From: E44-bin89 sp034409565
GTDB taxonomy: Bacteria; Chloroflexota; Dehalococcoidia; Dehalococcoidales; RBG-16-60-22
Direction of reading: 5' to 3'
Assembly: GCA_034409565.1 (NCBI GenBank)
Contig: DAOUMS010000001.1
Location: forward strand, 1 to 64,000
Length of the DNA: 64,000 nt
Positions 44,028 through 51,864 of the stretch are shown here, piece by piece. The notes under the pieces are model-generated. The model saw only the letters and a list, made by a program, of their open reading frames with translations, was not told the origin of the DNA and ran no database searches. Each line of letters begins with the position of its first letter. The stretch's first letter is position 1. Position numbers and translations under genes: made by a program.

Positions 44028-44057
44028 ATTATACCACACGTGGTGTCGGTATGACCA
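44028..44057 (-). promoter_or_regulatory. probable pckG promoter
   Basis: Minus strand TGGTCA (44052-44057), 18-base spacer, perfect TATAAT (44028-44033). The leader is about 90 bases and includes a small ATGGGGCTAAAGCCCAT hairpin near 43988-44004. Confidence 0.5.
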
Positions 44058-44148
44058 GCCCTAACGGCGATATCTTTAGCTGATTGCCTGTCTATCTGTT
44101 CGTCCGCTCAGCCAGAATAGGCAAAATCCTTTCCGGGCCTAGGCAGAA

Positions 44149-46692
44149 TCAGGAGTTCAAGACAGTATATATCTTTGTCTTCTCTCTTAAAACTTCATAT
44201 AAGGGCTGGTCCTTTTTTTCCAGAATCTGGTTTACTTCTCTTAAGGCGGCTATGTAATCAGAGACTTCCTTGCCTTTACCTTTTATCGTGACCTTGTAGT
44301 CTTTGGCTATACTTTCGATGATAGAGAAGATTTCCTCTCTGACGAGTCCGTAGAGCTCTTTCCCCTGGATATGAGCCACGGCTCTGGCCAGGGCTAAGGA
44401 TACTGAGAGAATAGCATTCATCCCCAGGTTCTGCTTTCGCTGCATGGCCTGCTTTTGGGCTTCCGGGTCTTTAGCGGGGAGTTTTCCTCTTTCGAGGGCT
44501 AAATCCCTTTCTAACTTTAAGAGAGCGGCGTCGATATCTCTTAAGGTGAGAGTGGTTAAGTTCTTGCCTTCAAATTGCGGGGCTATCCTCTTTAAGACAT
44601 TGTCCACAGCATTCAGGCAGCCCTTGCCTTCGTACCTGGAGGCCCGTCTGAAGAGCGCCATTAGTTTGGCATCTTTGGTGGCTTTTACTTGAGCCGCCCC
44701 TACTTTCTGGTTAAACTCATAAACCCCTGCTTCTGTTTTTTGGAATAAATTCGGGTGCTTATCGATAAGTTCTTGGTGGTCAGCATATTCAATTAAGGAG
44801 TCAACCAGATGAATGGCCTCCCCGGTGCCGGCTGAGGTGCCTAGAGGAGTGGCCCCTTTGAATCTCAAGGCCGCTCCCACTGAGGGAATATTTACTTCCA
44901 TCTCTACACCTACTGTAGGTATGCCAGCATTGGTGGCTTCTTCATAAGAGGTGAATTTGCGGATAAGGGCCTCTTCTCCTGCCTTGAGACTTATGGGGCT
45001 GAGCCCTTCTTCTAATTTCCGCATCAAGACGATGCCGCTCTGATACTTGAATAACCTTTCGGTGTTCGCTCCCCCGCCGGCTTTTATGCCCAGGGCATTC
45101 GCGGCCAGGGCAATCTGGGTTTCCATATCATCATTGGGAGATTTGGAACGATGGGAGATGACTAACTCTTGTCCTTTCCCTAAAGCTACCAGCATGGCCA
45201 GGATGGTCTCATATAAAGTACCAATCTGGTTCGCCTTAATCAGAGAGGTGTTGATTAAGCCTTCTTGAGAGGCCATCTCAATGGTCCTGTCATTGGTAGT
45301 TATCAGGTCATCACCGATAATCCAGAAGCGGTCTCCGAGTTCCTTGAGGAGCATTTTCCAGCCCTGGGGGTCGTCTTCGGCAAAACCGTCTTCAATTGAG
45401 ATAATGGGTATCTCGTACTTCTGAATGGCGTCTTTATATATCGCCAGAATCCCATCCCTGTCCAGGCTGATTTTGGCCTCATCCCTCCAGAACAGATACA
45501 TGCCCACTGACCCCGGCATATCGTATTCTTCACGATAGGCTTCTTCCAGCTCACTCATCGCCGGGTCTATGGCAATAGCTACCTGCTTTCCAGCTTGATA
45601 ACCGCATTCCTCGATGGTCTGTTTCATCATCGCCCATAACCTTACCTCGGGTAAGGGATACTGGGCTTTCTCGACATAAGGGGCCAGGCCTCCTTCCAGG
45701 CCTATGCCCATCACCCGGGAGCCTTCTTCTTTTTCAATGATTTCCTTGAGACGGTCCTGCAGCCTCACGGTCATCTCCTGGGCCTCCTGCCAGTCCTCTG
45801 CCTCTAAGATGACAAACATGGCTTCCTGCATACTGATATTGGATTCCGGATATTCTTTCTCAGTGTGTCTGCCGCCCATGCCACAGTTGCGGAACTGCCA
45901 GGCCAGAGTTACCTTACCCAGGCTGGGGTGCTCCACCCATTGGGTTCTTTCGGTGAGCATCCTCTCTTTTACCTTTTGGGAGGCGGTATACCAGCCAGAG
46001 ACCTTTTCCACGGCCCGGGCTTTTTCCCTGGCCCTTTTCTCTCTATTTCTGAATTCTCTGTATTTCCCCGGGTCAGCGATATAGAAGTCCAGCAGGCCTA
46101 CCAGAGCCAGTCCCAGACATACTCGGCCGATATAGACTACGGGGGCTAACCCGCCCAGCAGACCCACGCTCAGCAGGATGATTGCCACGGGAAGGAATAT
46201 GGTGGCCAGATTCCGGCTTGCCCGGGGGCCACTGGCGGCCACCGCGAGGTTAAACGGCGCATCCGGGTAATAGTTCAGGCCGCTCCTGACCACGCCGGGG
46301 AACTTGCCGGTAGGAATCAAGGCATACATCTTCAAATACCAGAGCATTCTCTTTGCCAGAGGCTGAGCCATCTTTTGCTTGGCCTGAGTAAGCAATTTGG
46401 CATTCAAGGCATTCACTCTCACTGCCTCGAGGTAATGGCCCATCTCATGAATGGCAATGGCGGAATGACCAACGAACCATAAAAATGCCAAAGAAATCAG
46501 CGCCTCTGGCGAAAAGAAGATGAACTTGAGGATTTCGCCTCTACTCTCGGGAGGTAAAGGAGGTAAAGATAATAAGCTTGAGATATAAGCCACATGGAAG
46601 GATACCAGGATATGGTTGGCAATGACCCAGCCCCTTTCCAGGAAGGATTTTGGAGAGTAAGGAGATTTAAGGGACGGTTCTGTTTTTCTCAT
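44149..46692 (-). CDS. M50-like membrane metalloprotease domain fused to circularly permuted enolase
   Basis: An 847-residue fusion. Residues 20-210 are membrane-embedded: hydrophobic segments near 22-43, 56-80 and 160-203 surround HEMGH (82-86), the HExxH zinc motif of site-2-protease-like M50 enzymes; LLDFYIADP (200-208) could give the third ligand. Residues about 250-560 are the enolase barrel and 565-800 the enolase N-terminal capping domain, the reverse of the normal order. Enolase residues present are His276 (GGRH), Glu290, Glu333 (GLEGG), metal ligands Asp376, Glu434 (SIEDG) and Asp461 (GDDL), Lys486 (IKANQIG), His514-Arg515-Ser516 and Lys537. The lid loop is GTSAGTGEA (618-626), and MNAILSVSLALARA (758-771) closes the capping domain. 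GC is low (43-45% in two counted lines). The N-terminal half near 210-250 is a charged linker. It likely dehydrates 2-phosphoglycerate or a relative at the membrane (inference). Confidence 0.88.
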   Translation of the reverse strand: MRKTEPSLKSPYSPKSFLERGWVIANHILVSFHVAYISSLLSLPPLPPESRGEILKFIFFSPEALISLAFLWFVGHSAIAIHEMGHYLEAVRVNALNAKLLTQAKQKMAQPLAKRMLWYLKMYALIPTGKFPGVVRSGLNYYPDAPFNLAVAASGPRASRNLATIFLPVAIILLSVGLLGGLAPVVYIGRVCLGLALVGLLDFYIADPGKYREFRNREKRAREKARAVEKVSGWYTASQKVKERMLTERTQWVEHPSLGKVTLAWQFRNCGMGGRHTEKEYPESNISMQEAMFVILEAEDWQEAQEMTVRLQDRLKEIIEKEEGSRVMGIGLEGGLAPYVEKAQYPLPEVRLWAMMKQTIEECGYQAGKQVAIAIDPAMSELEEAYREEYDMPGSVGMYLFWRDEAKISLDRDGILAIYKDAIQKYEIPIISIEDGFAEDDPQGWKMLLKELGDRFWIIGDDLITTNDRTIEMASQEGLINTSLIKANQIGTLYETILAMLVALGKGQELVISHRSKSPNDDMETQIALAANALGIKAGGGANTERLFKYQSGIVLMRKLEEGLSPISLKAGEEALIRKFTSYEEATNAGIPTVGVEMEVNIPSVGAALRFKGATPLGTSAGTGEAIHLVDSLIEYADHQELIDKHPNLFQKTEAGVYEFNQKVGAAQVKATKDAKLMALFRRASRYEGKGCLNAVDNVLKRIAPQFEGKNLTTLTLRDIDAALLKLERDLALERGKLPAKDPEAQKQAMQRKQNLGMNAILSVSLALARAVAHIQGKELYGLVREEIFSIIESIAKDYKVTIKGKGKEVSDYIAALREVNQILEKKDQPLYEVLREKTKIYTVLNS

Positions 46693-46905
46693 TTTCTCAA
46701 CCTCATATTGCTAAACTGCTTAAAATGGCTCCCGGCCACGGAAAGATAGAAGCAACGTTCTGCCAGATACGGCAGGTGCTGTAACCACGCTCAACTTGCT
46801 CACTATTTCAGGTCCTAGCGTTATGTGTCTGGAATCGAAATCTTGCCGATTTTGGGAGCCTCATCACCATAGAAGGCTGAGGTGGTCGTAGGCATTAAAG
46901 TATCG
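46693..46905 (-). promoter_or_regulatory. about 210-base leader of the protease-enolase gene
   Basis: This stretch lies between the predicted transcription start and the ATG. It has no open frame of note. A GGCTCCC near its 5' part (46854-46860) can pair with GGGAGCC nearer the gene (46728-46734), closing a fold of about 130 bases. No known riboswitch matches convincingly. Confidence 0.35.
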
Positions 46906-46911
46906 TAATTT

Positions 46912-46940
46912 ATTATAGGTAAAGCAATCGAATATGTCAA
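46912..46940 (-). promoter_or_regulatory. perfect-consensus sigma70 promoter
   Basis: Minus strand TTGACA (46935-46940), exactly 17 bases, TATAAT (46912-46917). This is the strongest promoter seen in the window and it points at the protease-enolase gene. Transcription should begin near 46905. Confidence 0.8.
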
Positions 46941-46951
46941 ATAAACCACTG

Positions 46952-46977
46952 AACAGGGCAGGGAAATCCCGCCTGTT
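46952..46977. terminator. possible terminator hairpin of the carbamoylase gene
   Basis: AACAGG pairs with CCTGTT around an inner GGG/CCC stem with a three-to-one bulge. It lies about 60 bases past the carbamoylase stop and just before the next promoter. The T-run is on the plus-strand side only, so efficiency on the minus strand is doubtful. Confidence 0.35.
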
Positions 46978-47039
46978 TTAAACGAATACTGGCTGATTGC
47001 AGTAGATAATGTTTTGTCGGGTTAAACCCTTTCTTAGTG

Positions 47040-48302
47040 TCATGTAAGGAAGCCGGTATCCGCCTCATTTCTGGCTTCATCATAGGCCATGACGGTGTGC
47101 AGTAGGGCATTGGCGCCCGCAGCCACATATTCCGGTTTCGTGTTCTCCAGTTCATTGTGGCTGATGCCGTTTTCGCAGGGTATGAATAGCATGCTTGTCG
47201 GGGCCACTCTGGCGATGTAGACGGCATCATGCCCGGCTCCGGAGATAATATCGCGGTGGCTGTAGCCCAGCTTATCGGCGGCATTGCGCACCTGGTTGAT
47301 ACATTCCCGGTCAAACTCCATTGAGGCAACGTTCCAGTTGTTATGCAACTTTACGGCTACTGCCGTGTCTTTGGCAATGACATCGACCCTTTCCCTGAGT
47401 TCCCGGTCCATCTGGAGCAGCACGCCGTCATCCGGGTGGCGGAGGTCCACGGTGAAAAATACCGACCCCGGAATAACATTCCTTGAGTTGGGCCTGACTA
47501 CCACCAGGCCGACCGTCGCCACGGCGAGCGGGGCATGGTTCAGGGCAATTTTGTTTATTGCCTCGACCATTCGGGCACAGGCCACCATGGCGTCCCGTCG
47601 CATGGGCATGGGCGTGCTACCGGCATGGGCGTCCTGGCCGGTCAGGGTAACCTCATACCATTTTTGCCCCTGCATACCGGTGACCACACCGATTAGCTTA
47701 TTCTCCGCCTCCAGGACGGGCCCCTGCTCAATGTGGAGTTCAAAGTAGGCCTCCAGTTTATGGTCGCCGCACTTCCGCGGGCCGCGGTACCCGATGCGTT
47801 CCAGTTCCGCCAGGAATTTCTTATCGTCGCGGTCGGCCACGGCATAGGCAAAGTCACGCTCGAACACGCCGGCGAAAACGCCGGAGGCCAGCATCGGCGG
47901 TGTGAAACGAGAGCCTTCCTCGTTGGTCCAGTTGACCAGTTCCAGTGGGGCGGTGGTGGTATATCCGACTTCGTTCAGCGTGCGCAGCACCTCAAGGCTG
48001 GAGAGAACGCCGGCAACGCCGTCAAACTTGCCCCCGGAGGGCTGTGTGTCAAGGTGGCTGCCGATGGCAATGGGCGGCCGTGTGTTCACCTTCCCGGGAC
48101 GCCGGGCGAAGATGTTGCCCATCTCGTCAATGCTGACGGTGCAGTCTATGGATTCGCATTCCCGGGTCAGCCAGGCGCGCGCCTGACGGTCAGCATCAGA
48201 GAGCGTCAGGCGGCAGACGCCGCCTTTTTCGGTACCCCCAAACCTGGCGGTCTCCATGATGTTATGCCACAGTCTTTTACCGTTAACCTGCAATTTTTTC
48301 AT
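47040..48302 (-). CDS. M20 family Zn-dependent hydrolase (carbamoylase/ureidopropionase type)
   Basis: A 420-residue amidase of the hydantoinase/carbamoylase group (N-carbamoyl-L-amino-acid hydrolase, beta-ureidopropionase, allantoate amidohydrolase). Metal and catalytic signatures are IAIGSHLDTQPSGGKFDGVAGV, WTNEEGSRFTPPMLASGVFAG, FELHIEQGPVLE and the C-terminal SGAGHDAVYIARV with CENGISHNE. The dimerisation/lid domain includes GQDAHAGSTPMPMRRDA. I chose the ATG at 48302: the upstream ATG would contain the GGAG site. It diverges from the ornithine cyclodeaminase-like gene. Confidence 0.9.
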   Translation of the reverse strand: MKKLQVNGKRLWHNIMETARFGGTEKGGVCRLTLSDADRQARAWLTRECESIDCTVSIDEMGNIFARRPGKVNTRPPIAIGSHLDTQPSGGKFDGVAGVLSSLEVLRTLNEVGYTTTAPLELVNWTNEEGSRFTPPMLASGVFAGVFERDFAYAVADRDDKKFLAELERIGYRGPRKCGDHKLEAYFELHIEQGPVLEAENKLIGVVTGMQGQKWYEVTLTGQDAHAGSTPMPMRRDAMVACARMVEAINKIALNHAPLAVATVGLVVVRPNSRNVIPGSVFFTVDLRHPDDGVLLQMDRELRERVDVIAKDTAVAVKLHNNWNVASMEFDRECINQVRNAADKLGYSHRDIISGAGHDAVYIARVAPTSMLFIPCENGISHNELENTKPEYVAAGANALLHTVMAYDEARNEADTGFLT

Positions 48303-48501
48303 GCTGGTCTCCATTGTTTAAGTTGTCGGCACTTCATACCAGTCCCTGGCCAATGCCGCGAGTGCTTTTGCCCGCCGTGGACGATACCAAATTAACATTC
48401 ACGGTATCAAAAATCAACCTTTCCGGTAAAGTGCGGGCACAATTGTCAGAACTGGTTGTCCGTGATATAGTTCAATTAATAATGAGAAGAGGGGGTAGCC
48501 A

Positions 48502-49479
48502 ATGCTATTGCTGAATAGAAATGATGTAATGAAGGTGCTTGATATGTCGCAGTGTATCGAGGTGGTAGAAAAGGCATTTGCTGAGTTGGCTACTGGCACT
48601 GTAGTCATGCCGCTGCGCATTAACTTTGCCACAGGTGAAGGTTTTGCGCTCTACATGCCGGCATATATAAAAGAGATGGGGGCGCTCGCCTGCAAGGTGG
48701 TGACCAGCTACGTGAACAACCTGGCGAAGCACAACCTGCCCACTATTATGGGAAAAGTGCTGCTTCAGGACCCAGAGACCGGTGACGTTATTTGCATCAT
48801 GGATGGGGGCTATCTTACCGCGGTCAGGACCGGTGCCGTCAGCGGGGTTGCCACCAGGTATCTTGCCCGCGAAGATAGAGGGCAGAAGGTCGGCATATTC
48901 GGTGCCGGTGCCCAGGCCCGGACGCAGCTCTGGGCGATGACTGCAGTCAGAGATATCGATAAAGCCTATGTGTATGATGTTAATGACGAAGCGGTGGGCC
49001 GGTTTATCGCTGAGATGACTCCCAGGCTCCAGCTTGATATCGTTAAATCGAGTTCACCTGACCAGATTCTGAAAGAGGCGGACATCATCTGCACCGCCAC
49101 CTCCTCACCCAAGCCTATATTTGATGGCACGAAGGTCAGAGAGGGGACCCATATAAATGGCATCGGCAGCCACGCTCCTAAAAACCGTGAGTTGGATACG
49201 GCCATCATCAAGCGGGCGAAGATAATCGCCGATTCTTATGATGCCTGCCTGAATGAAGCGGGGGACATCATGATTCCCATTCAGGAAGGGGCAATTGATA
49301 AGTCCCACCTGCGCGCTGAGCTGGGCGAGGTGATTACAGGCAAGAAACCGGGCCGGACTGACGCCCGGGAGATAACCCTGTTTAAGTCCAACGGCCTGGC
49401 CATTCAGGATGTGTCCGCCGCCAGGCTGGTCTATGATAAAGCGGTGCCGGCGGGCATTGGCACCAGCGTGGCATTATAG
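48502..49479 (+). CDS. ornithine cyclodeaminase/mu-crystallin family protein
   Basis: A 325-residue NAD(P)-dependent enzyme. The N-terminal substrate domain contains ACKVVTSYVNNLAKHNLPTI and LQDPETGDVICIMDGGYLTAVRTGAVSGVA, both family signatures with the substrate Lys and Arg; the Rossmann domain has VGIFGAGAQARTQL; later HINGIGSHAPKNREL is typical. Family members include ornithine cyclodeaminase, alanine dehydrogenase and ketimine reductases, which I cannot separate here. The context with a carbamoylase and a racemase-family enzyme suggests amino-acid-type catabolism. Confidence 0.88.
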   Translation: MLLLNRNDVMKVLDMSQCIEVVEKAFAELATGTVVMPLRINFATGEGFALYMPAYIKEMGALACKVVTSYVNNLAKHNLPTIMGKVLLQDPETGDVICIMDGGYLTAVRTGAVSGVATRYLAREDRGQKVGIFGAGAQARTQLWAMTAVRDIDKAYVYDVNDEAVGRFIAEMTPRLQLDIVKSSSPDQILKEADIICTATSSPKPIFDGTKVREGTHINGIGSHAPKNRELDTAIIKRAKIIADSYDACLNEAGDIMIPIQEGAIDKSHLRAELGEVITGKKPGRTDAREITLFKSNGLAIQDVSAARLVYDKAVPAGIGTSVAL

Positions 49480-49492
49480 CCTTATTTTTAAA

Positions 49493-50614
49493 TCAGTTCA
49501 CTCTATACCGCTCGATGGCCTCCTCGTCCAGGTCAACGCCCAGCCCGGGCCCCTCCGGCACCTCAACGTAGCCGTCCACCACTGGCATCTTCTGCTTGGT
49601 CAGGTCCCAGCGTATCGGTGTCTCTTCCACGCAGTACTCCATGATGAAGGCGCTCTGCCGCGATGCCAGGAAGTGCAGGCCCGCGGCGGAGCCGATGGTA
49701 TTGGTGTAGAAGTGGTTGACCACCCTAACGCCGTGGTCCTCAGCGAAATCGGCCACCCGGCTGGCCTCGGTAAGACCGGTGTTTTCCACGTCTATCTGGA
49801 CGATATTGATGCCGCTGCGCTCGATGAAGCTCTGGTGGGAAAACCGGCCCGCCTCACCTTCGCCGGCGGCAATGGGGAGGGGGGAAACGCTGGTCAGCTT
49901 GTGGTAGCCGTCAACGTTCTCGCGGTTGAGCGGTTCCTCTAGAAAGAGCACGTTGTAGTCCTGGAACTGGTGCGCCCGCCTGATGGCGGTATTGGTATCC
50001 CAGCAGCAGCCGGCATCGATGATGAGGTCGTTTTTCTCGCCCACGCCCTGCCGTCCCCCTTCTACAAGCTCCAGGTCCAGCTTTTCGCTCTGGCCCATCG
50101 GCGTCCAGCCGAACTTCACCGCGGTAAATCCCTCGTTCACCCATCTCCGGCCGATTTCAGCGGTGGCCCTGCCATCGGGACCAAAGAGGATGCTGGCGTA
50201 GGCGCGCAGTTTCCTGTGGAAGGCGCCACCCAGGAGTTGGTAGACCGGCTTTTTATAGTACTTACCAGCGATGTCCCAGAGGGCGATGTCAATGGCGGCG
50301 ATGGCGTGGCAGACAATGCCGCGGCGCCCCAGCCTGATATTGCGGGCCTGGAGCAGGTGGTTGATGGGCCGGATGTCCAGCGGGTTCATGCCGATAATCA
50401 GCCTTCCCAGCCCGCTGGCGCTGGCCCCGCTCAGGGGGGCTTCAATCATGGCTTTCACCACGTGGGGCGAAGAGTAAGCATCGCCGATGCCCACAATTCC
50501 CTCGTCAGTATGGACTTTGACCACCACCGCGTCCTGTGCTGATGAGTATTTTGCCTCAGAAACCTCTTTCTCGGGCAGGCGCAATTCTATGGCCTCAACC
50601 TTGGTAATCTTCAT
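49493..50614 (-). CDS. mandelate racemase/muconate lactonizing enzyme family protein, copy 2
   Basis: A 373-residue enolase-superfamily enzyme. Metal ligands are D200 (LIIDAGCCW), E226 (FLEEP) and E252 (AAGEGEA); the His-Asp base pair is D275 (IVQIDVENTG) and H301 (VVNHFY). The KxK motif of mandelate racemase reads KFG (K167, G169), so the second lysine is missing. This enzyme probably uses the His-Asp dyad as its main base, as in sugar-acid dehydratases of the family, and differs from copy 1 at 15135-16262. A GGAAGGAG site precedes the ATG. It is convergent with the cyclodeaminase gene. Confidence 0.9.
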   Translation of the reverse strand: MKITKVEAIELRLPEKEVSEAKYSSAQDAVVVKVHTDEGIVGIGDAYSSPHVVKAMIEAPLSGASASGLGRLIIGMNPLDIRPINHLLQARNIRLGRRGIVCHAIAAIDIALWDIAGKYYKKPVYQLLGGAFHRKLRAYASILFGPDGRATAEIGRRWVNEGFTAVKFGWTPMGQSEKLDLELVEGGRQGVGEKNDLIIDAGCCWDTNTAIRRAHQFQDYNVLFLEEPLNRENVDGYHKLTSVSPLPIAAGEGEAGRFSHQSFIERSGINIVQIDVENTGLTEASRVADFAEDHGVRVVNHFYTNTIGSAAGLHFLASRQSAFIMEYCVEETPIRWDLTKQKMPVVDGYVEVPEGPGLGVDLDEEAIERYRVN

Positions 50615-50646
50615 TCCGTTACTCCTTCCTAGTGCGGCTGGTGAGT

Positions 50647-50675
50647 ATTTTATTTCCCTGATATTTACTTGTCAA
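50647..50675 (-). promoter_or_regulatory. sigma70 promoter of racemase-family copy 2
   Basis: Minus strand TTGACA (50670-50675), exactly 17 bases, TAAAAT (50647-50652). The leader is about 25 bases and contains the GGAAGGAG site. Confidence 0.7.
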
Positions 50676-50698
50676 CGTTTCGGAAATGTTGCTGCCAA

Positions 50699-50726
50699 TT
50701 GACAGCAGGTAGTGGAAATTTATAAG
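50699..50726 (+). promoter_or_regulatory. promoter of the phosphofructokinase operon
   Basis: TTGACA (50699-50704), 16-base spacer, TATAAG (50721-50726). Transcription would begin near 50733, about 5 bases before the ATG, so the mRNA may be nearly leaderless; no ribosome site is visible. Confidence 0.6.
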
Positions 50727-50737
50727 CTAGTAGTACC

Positions 50738-51853
50738 ATGGCAAAAGAGAGAATCGGCATACTGACCGGCGGTGGCGACTGCGCCGGCCTCAATCCGGCG
50801 ATAAAGTGGGCGGTCAAGACCGCTATGGACAAGCGGCTGGAAGCAGAAAGAGGGGTCCAGTGCGAGGTGCTCGGCATCAGGAACGGCTGGAGCGGCCTCA
50901 TGTATGAAAAAGGTACCGACCTCAGGATGGGGGACTATATCACCGCCCTGGACGAGCAGATAGTGAGGACCTGGGACCGGTATGGCGGCACCATGCTGGG
51001 AACCTCCCGGACCAATCCTTACAATCCCAGGGATGACCGCTCCAAGCTGGTACTGAAAAACATTGAGCAGTTAGGGCTGGACGCGCTCATCGCCATTGGG
51101 GGCGATGATACGCTCGGTGTGGCCTGTAAGCTGGCACAGGAAGGCGTTCATGTGGTGGGCATTCCCAAAACCATTGATAAAGACCTGGTGGAAACGGATT
51201 ACACGCTTGGTTTTGAAACCGCGGTGAACGTCATCACGGAAGAAGTAGACCGGCTGAGAACTACGGCGGGGTCGCACCGGCGGATATTTGTTGTGGAAAC
51301 GATGGGGAGGCATACCGGCTGGCTGGCACTGGAAGGCGGTGAGTCCTGCGGTGCCTACCTCATACTTATCCCGGAGTGTGATTTCTCCATGGAAAAGGTC
51401 AATGAGTTGCTCTTGGAGGGAAGGAGGGCGGGGAACCGATATGAAATCTTGCTCGTCGCCGAGGGGGCCAAACCCATCGGGTGTCAGGAGTTTGTCAGGC
51501 AGGAAGGCGTGGACGGCTTCGGCCACAAGATGCTGGGTGGCATTGGCGATTTTCTGGCCAGGGAAATCTATGGCGGTACCGGTGTGGAAACGAGGAGTGT
51601 TGTTCTCAGTCACCTGCAGCGCGGCGGCGCCCCCTGCGCCTTCGACCGGAGAATGGGACGGTATTTCGGCATTGCCGCGGTTGACCTGATAATGACTCAG
51701 GATTTCGGTAAGATGGTGTGTTATCGTAGCGGTGAGATTACCGCCTGTCCGATAGAAAATGTCATTGGCCGGACGAGCTATGTGGACATCGAAGAGAATT
51801 ATGATGTAGAGCGTTACAACGGGCGCCGGAGTATTTTAAGGCGTAGAGAGTGA
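50738..51853 (+). CDS. 6-phosphofructokinase, probably pyrophosphate-dependent
   Basis: A 371-residue PFK. RIGILTGGGDCAGLNPAI binds the phosphoryl donor. The two positions that separate donors read IGGDDTLG (Asp where ATP enzymes have Gly104) and PKTIDKD (Lys where ATP enzymes have Gly124); both point to PPi. VVETMGRHTGWLAL and LSHLQRGGAPCAFDR form the fructose-6-phosphate site. A PPi enzyme is reversible and can serve both glycolysis and gluconeogenesis. The aldolase gene overlaps its end or starts within 12 bases. PPi use is inferred from these residues. Confidence 0.9.
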   Translation: MAKERIGILTGGGDCAGLNPAIKWAVKTAMDKRLEAERGVQCEVLGIRNGWSGLMYEKGTDLRMGDYITALDEQIVRTWDRYGGTMLGTSRTNPYNPRDDRSKLVLKNIEQLGLDALIAIGGDDTLGVACKLAQEGVHVVGIPKTIDKDLVETDYTLGFETAVNVITEEVDRLRTTAGSHRRIFVVETMGRHTGWLALEGGESCGAYLILIPECDFSMEKVNELLLEGRRAGNRYEILLVAEGAKPIGCQEFVRQEGVDGFGHKMLGGIGDFLAREIYGGTGVETRSVVLSHLQRGGAPCAFDRRMGRYFGIAAVDLIMTQDFGKMVCYRSGEITACPIENVIGRTSYVDIEENYDVERYNGRRSILRRRE

Positions 51854-51864
51854 GGGGGAGCACG

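Noticed and set aside
44149..46692. Permuted enolase as an assembly artefact or two genes joined by frameshift
   Set aside because: The frame is continuous through both junctions, with linkers that fit the fold, and all active-site residues are kept. A misjoin would be expected to break frame or duplicate sequence. Read mapping would still be decisive.
46840..46905. Fluoride-riboswitch-like GGTGATGAGGC in the leader of the enolase gene
   Set aside because: The 5' half resembles the crcB motif, and enolase is a known target gene of that class, but the GGTGA/TCxCC stem does not close and the downstream GATGACTCC-like half is missing.
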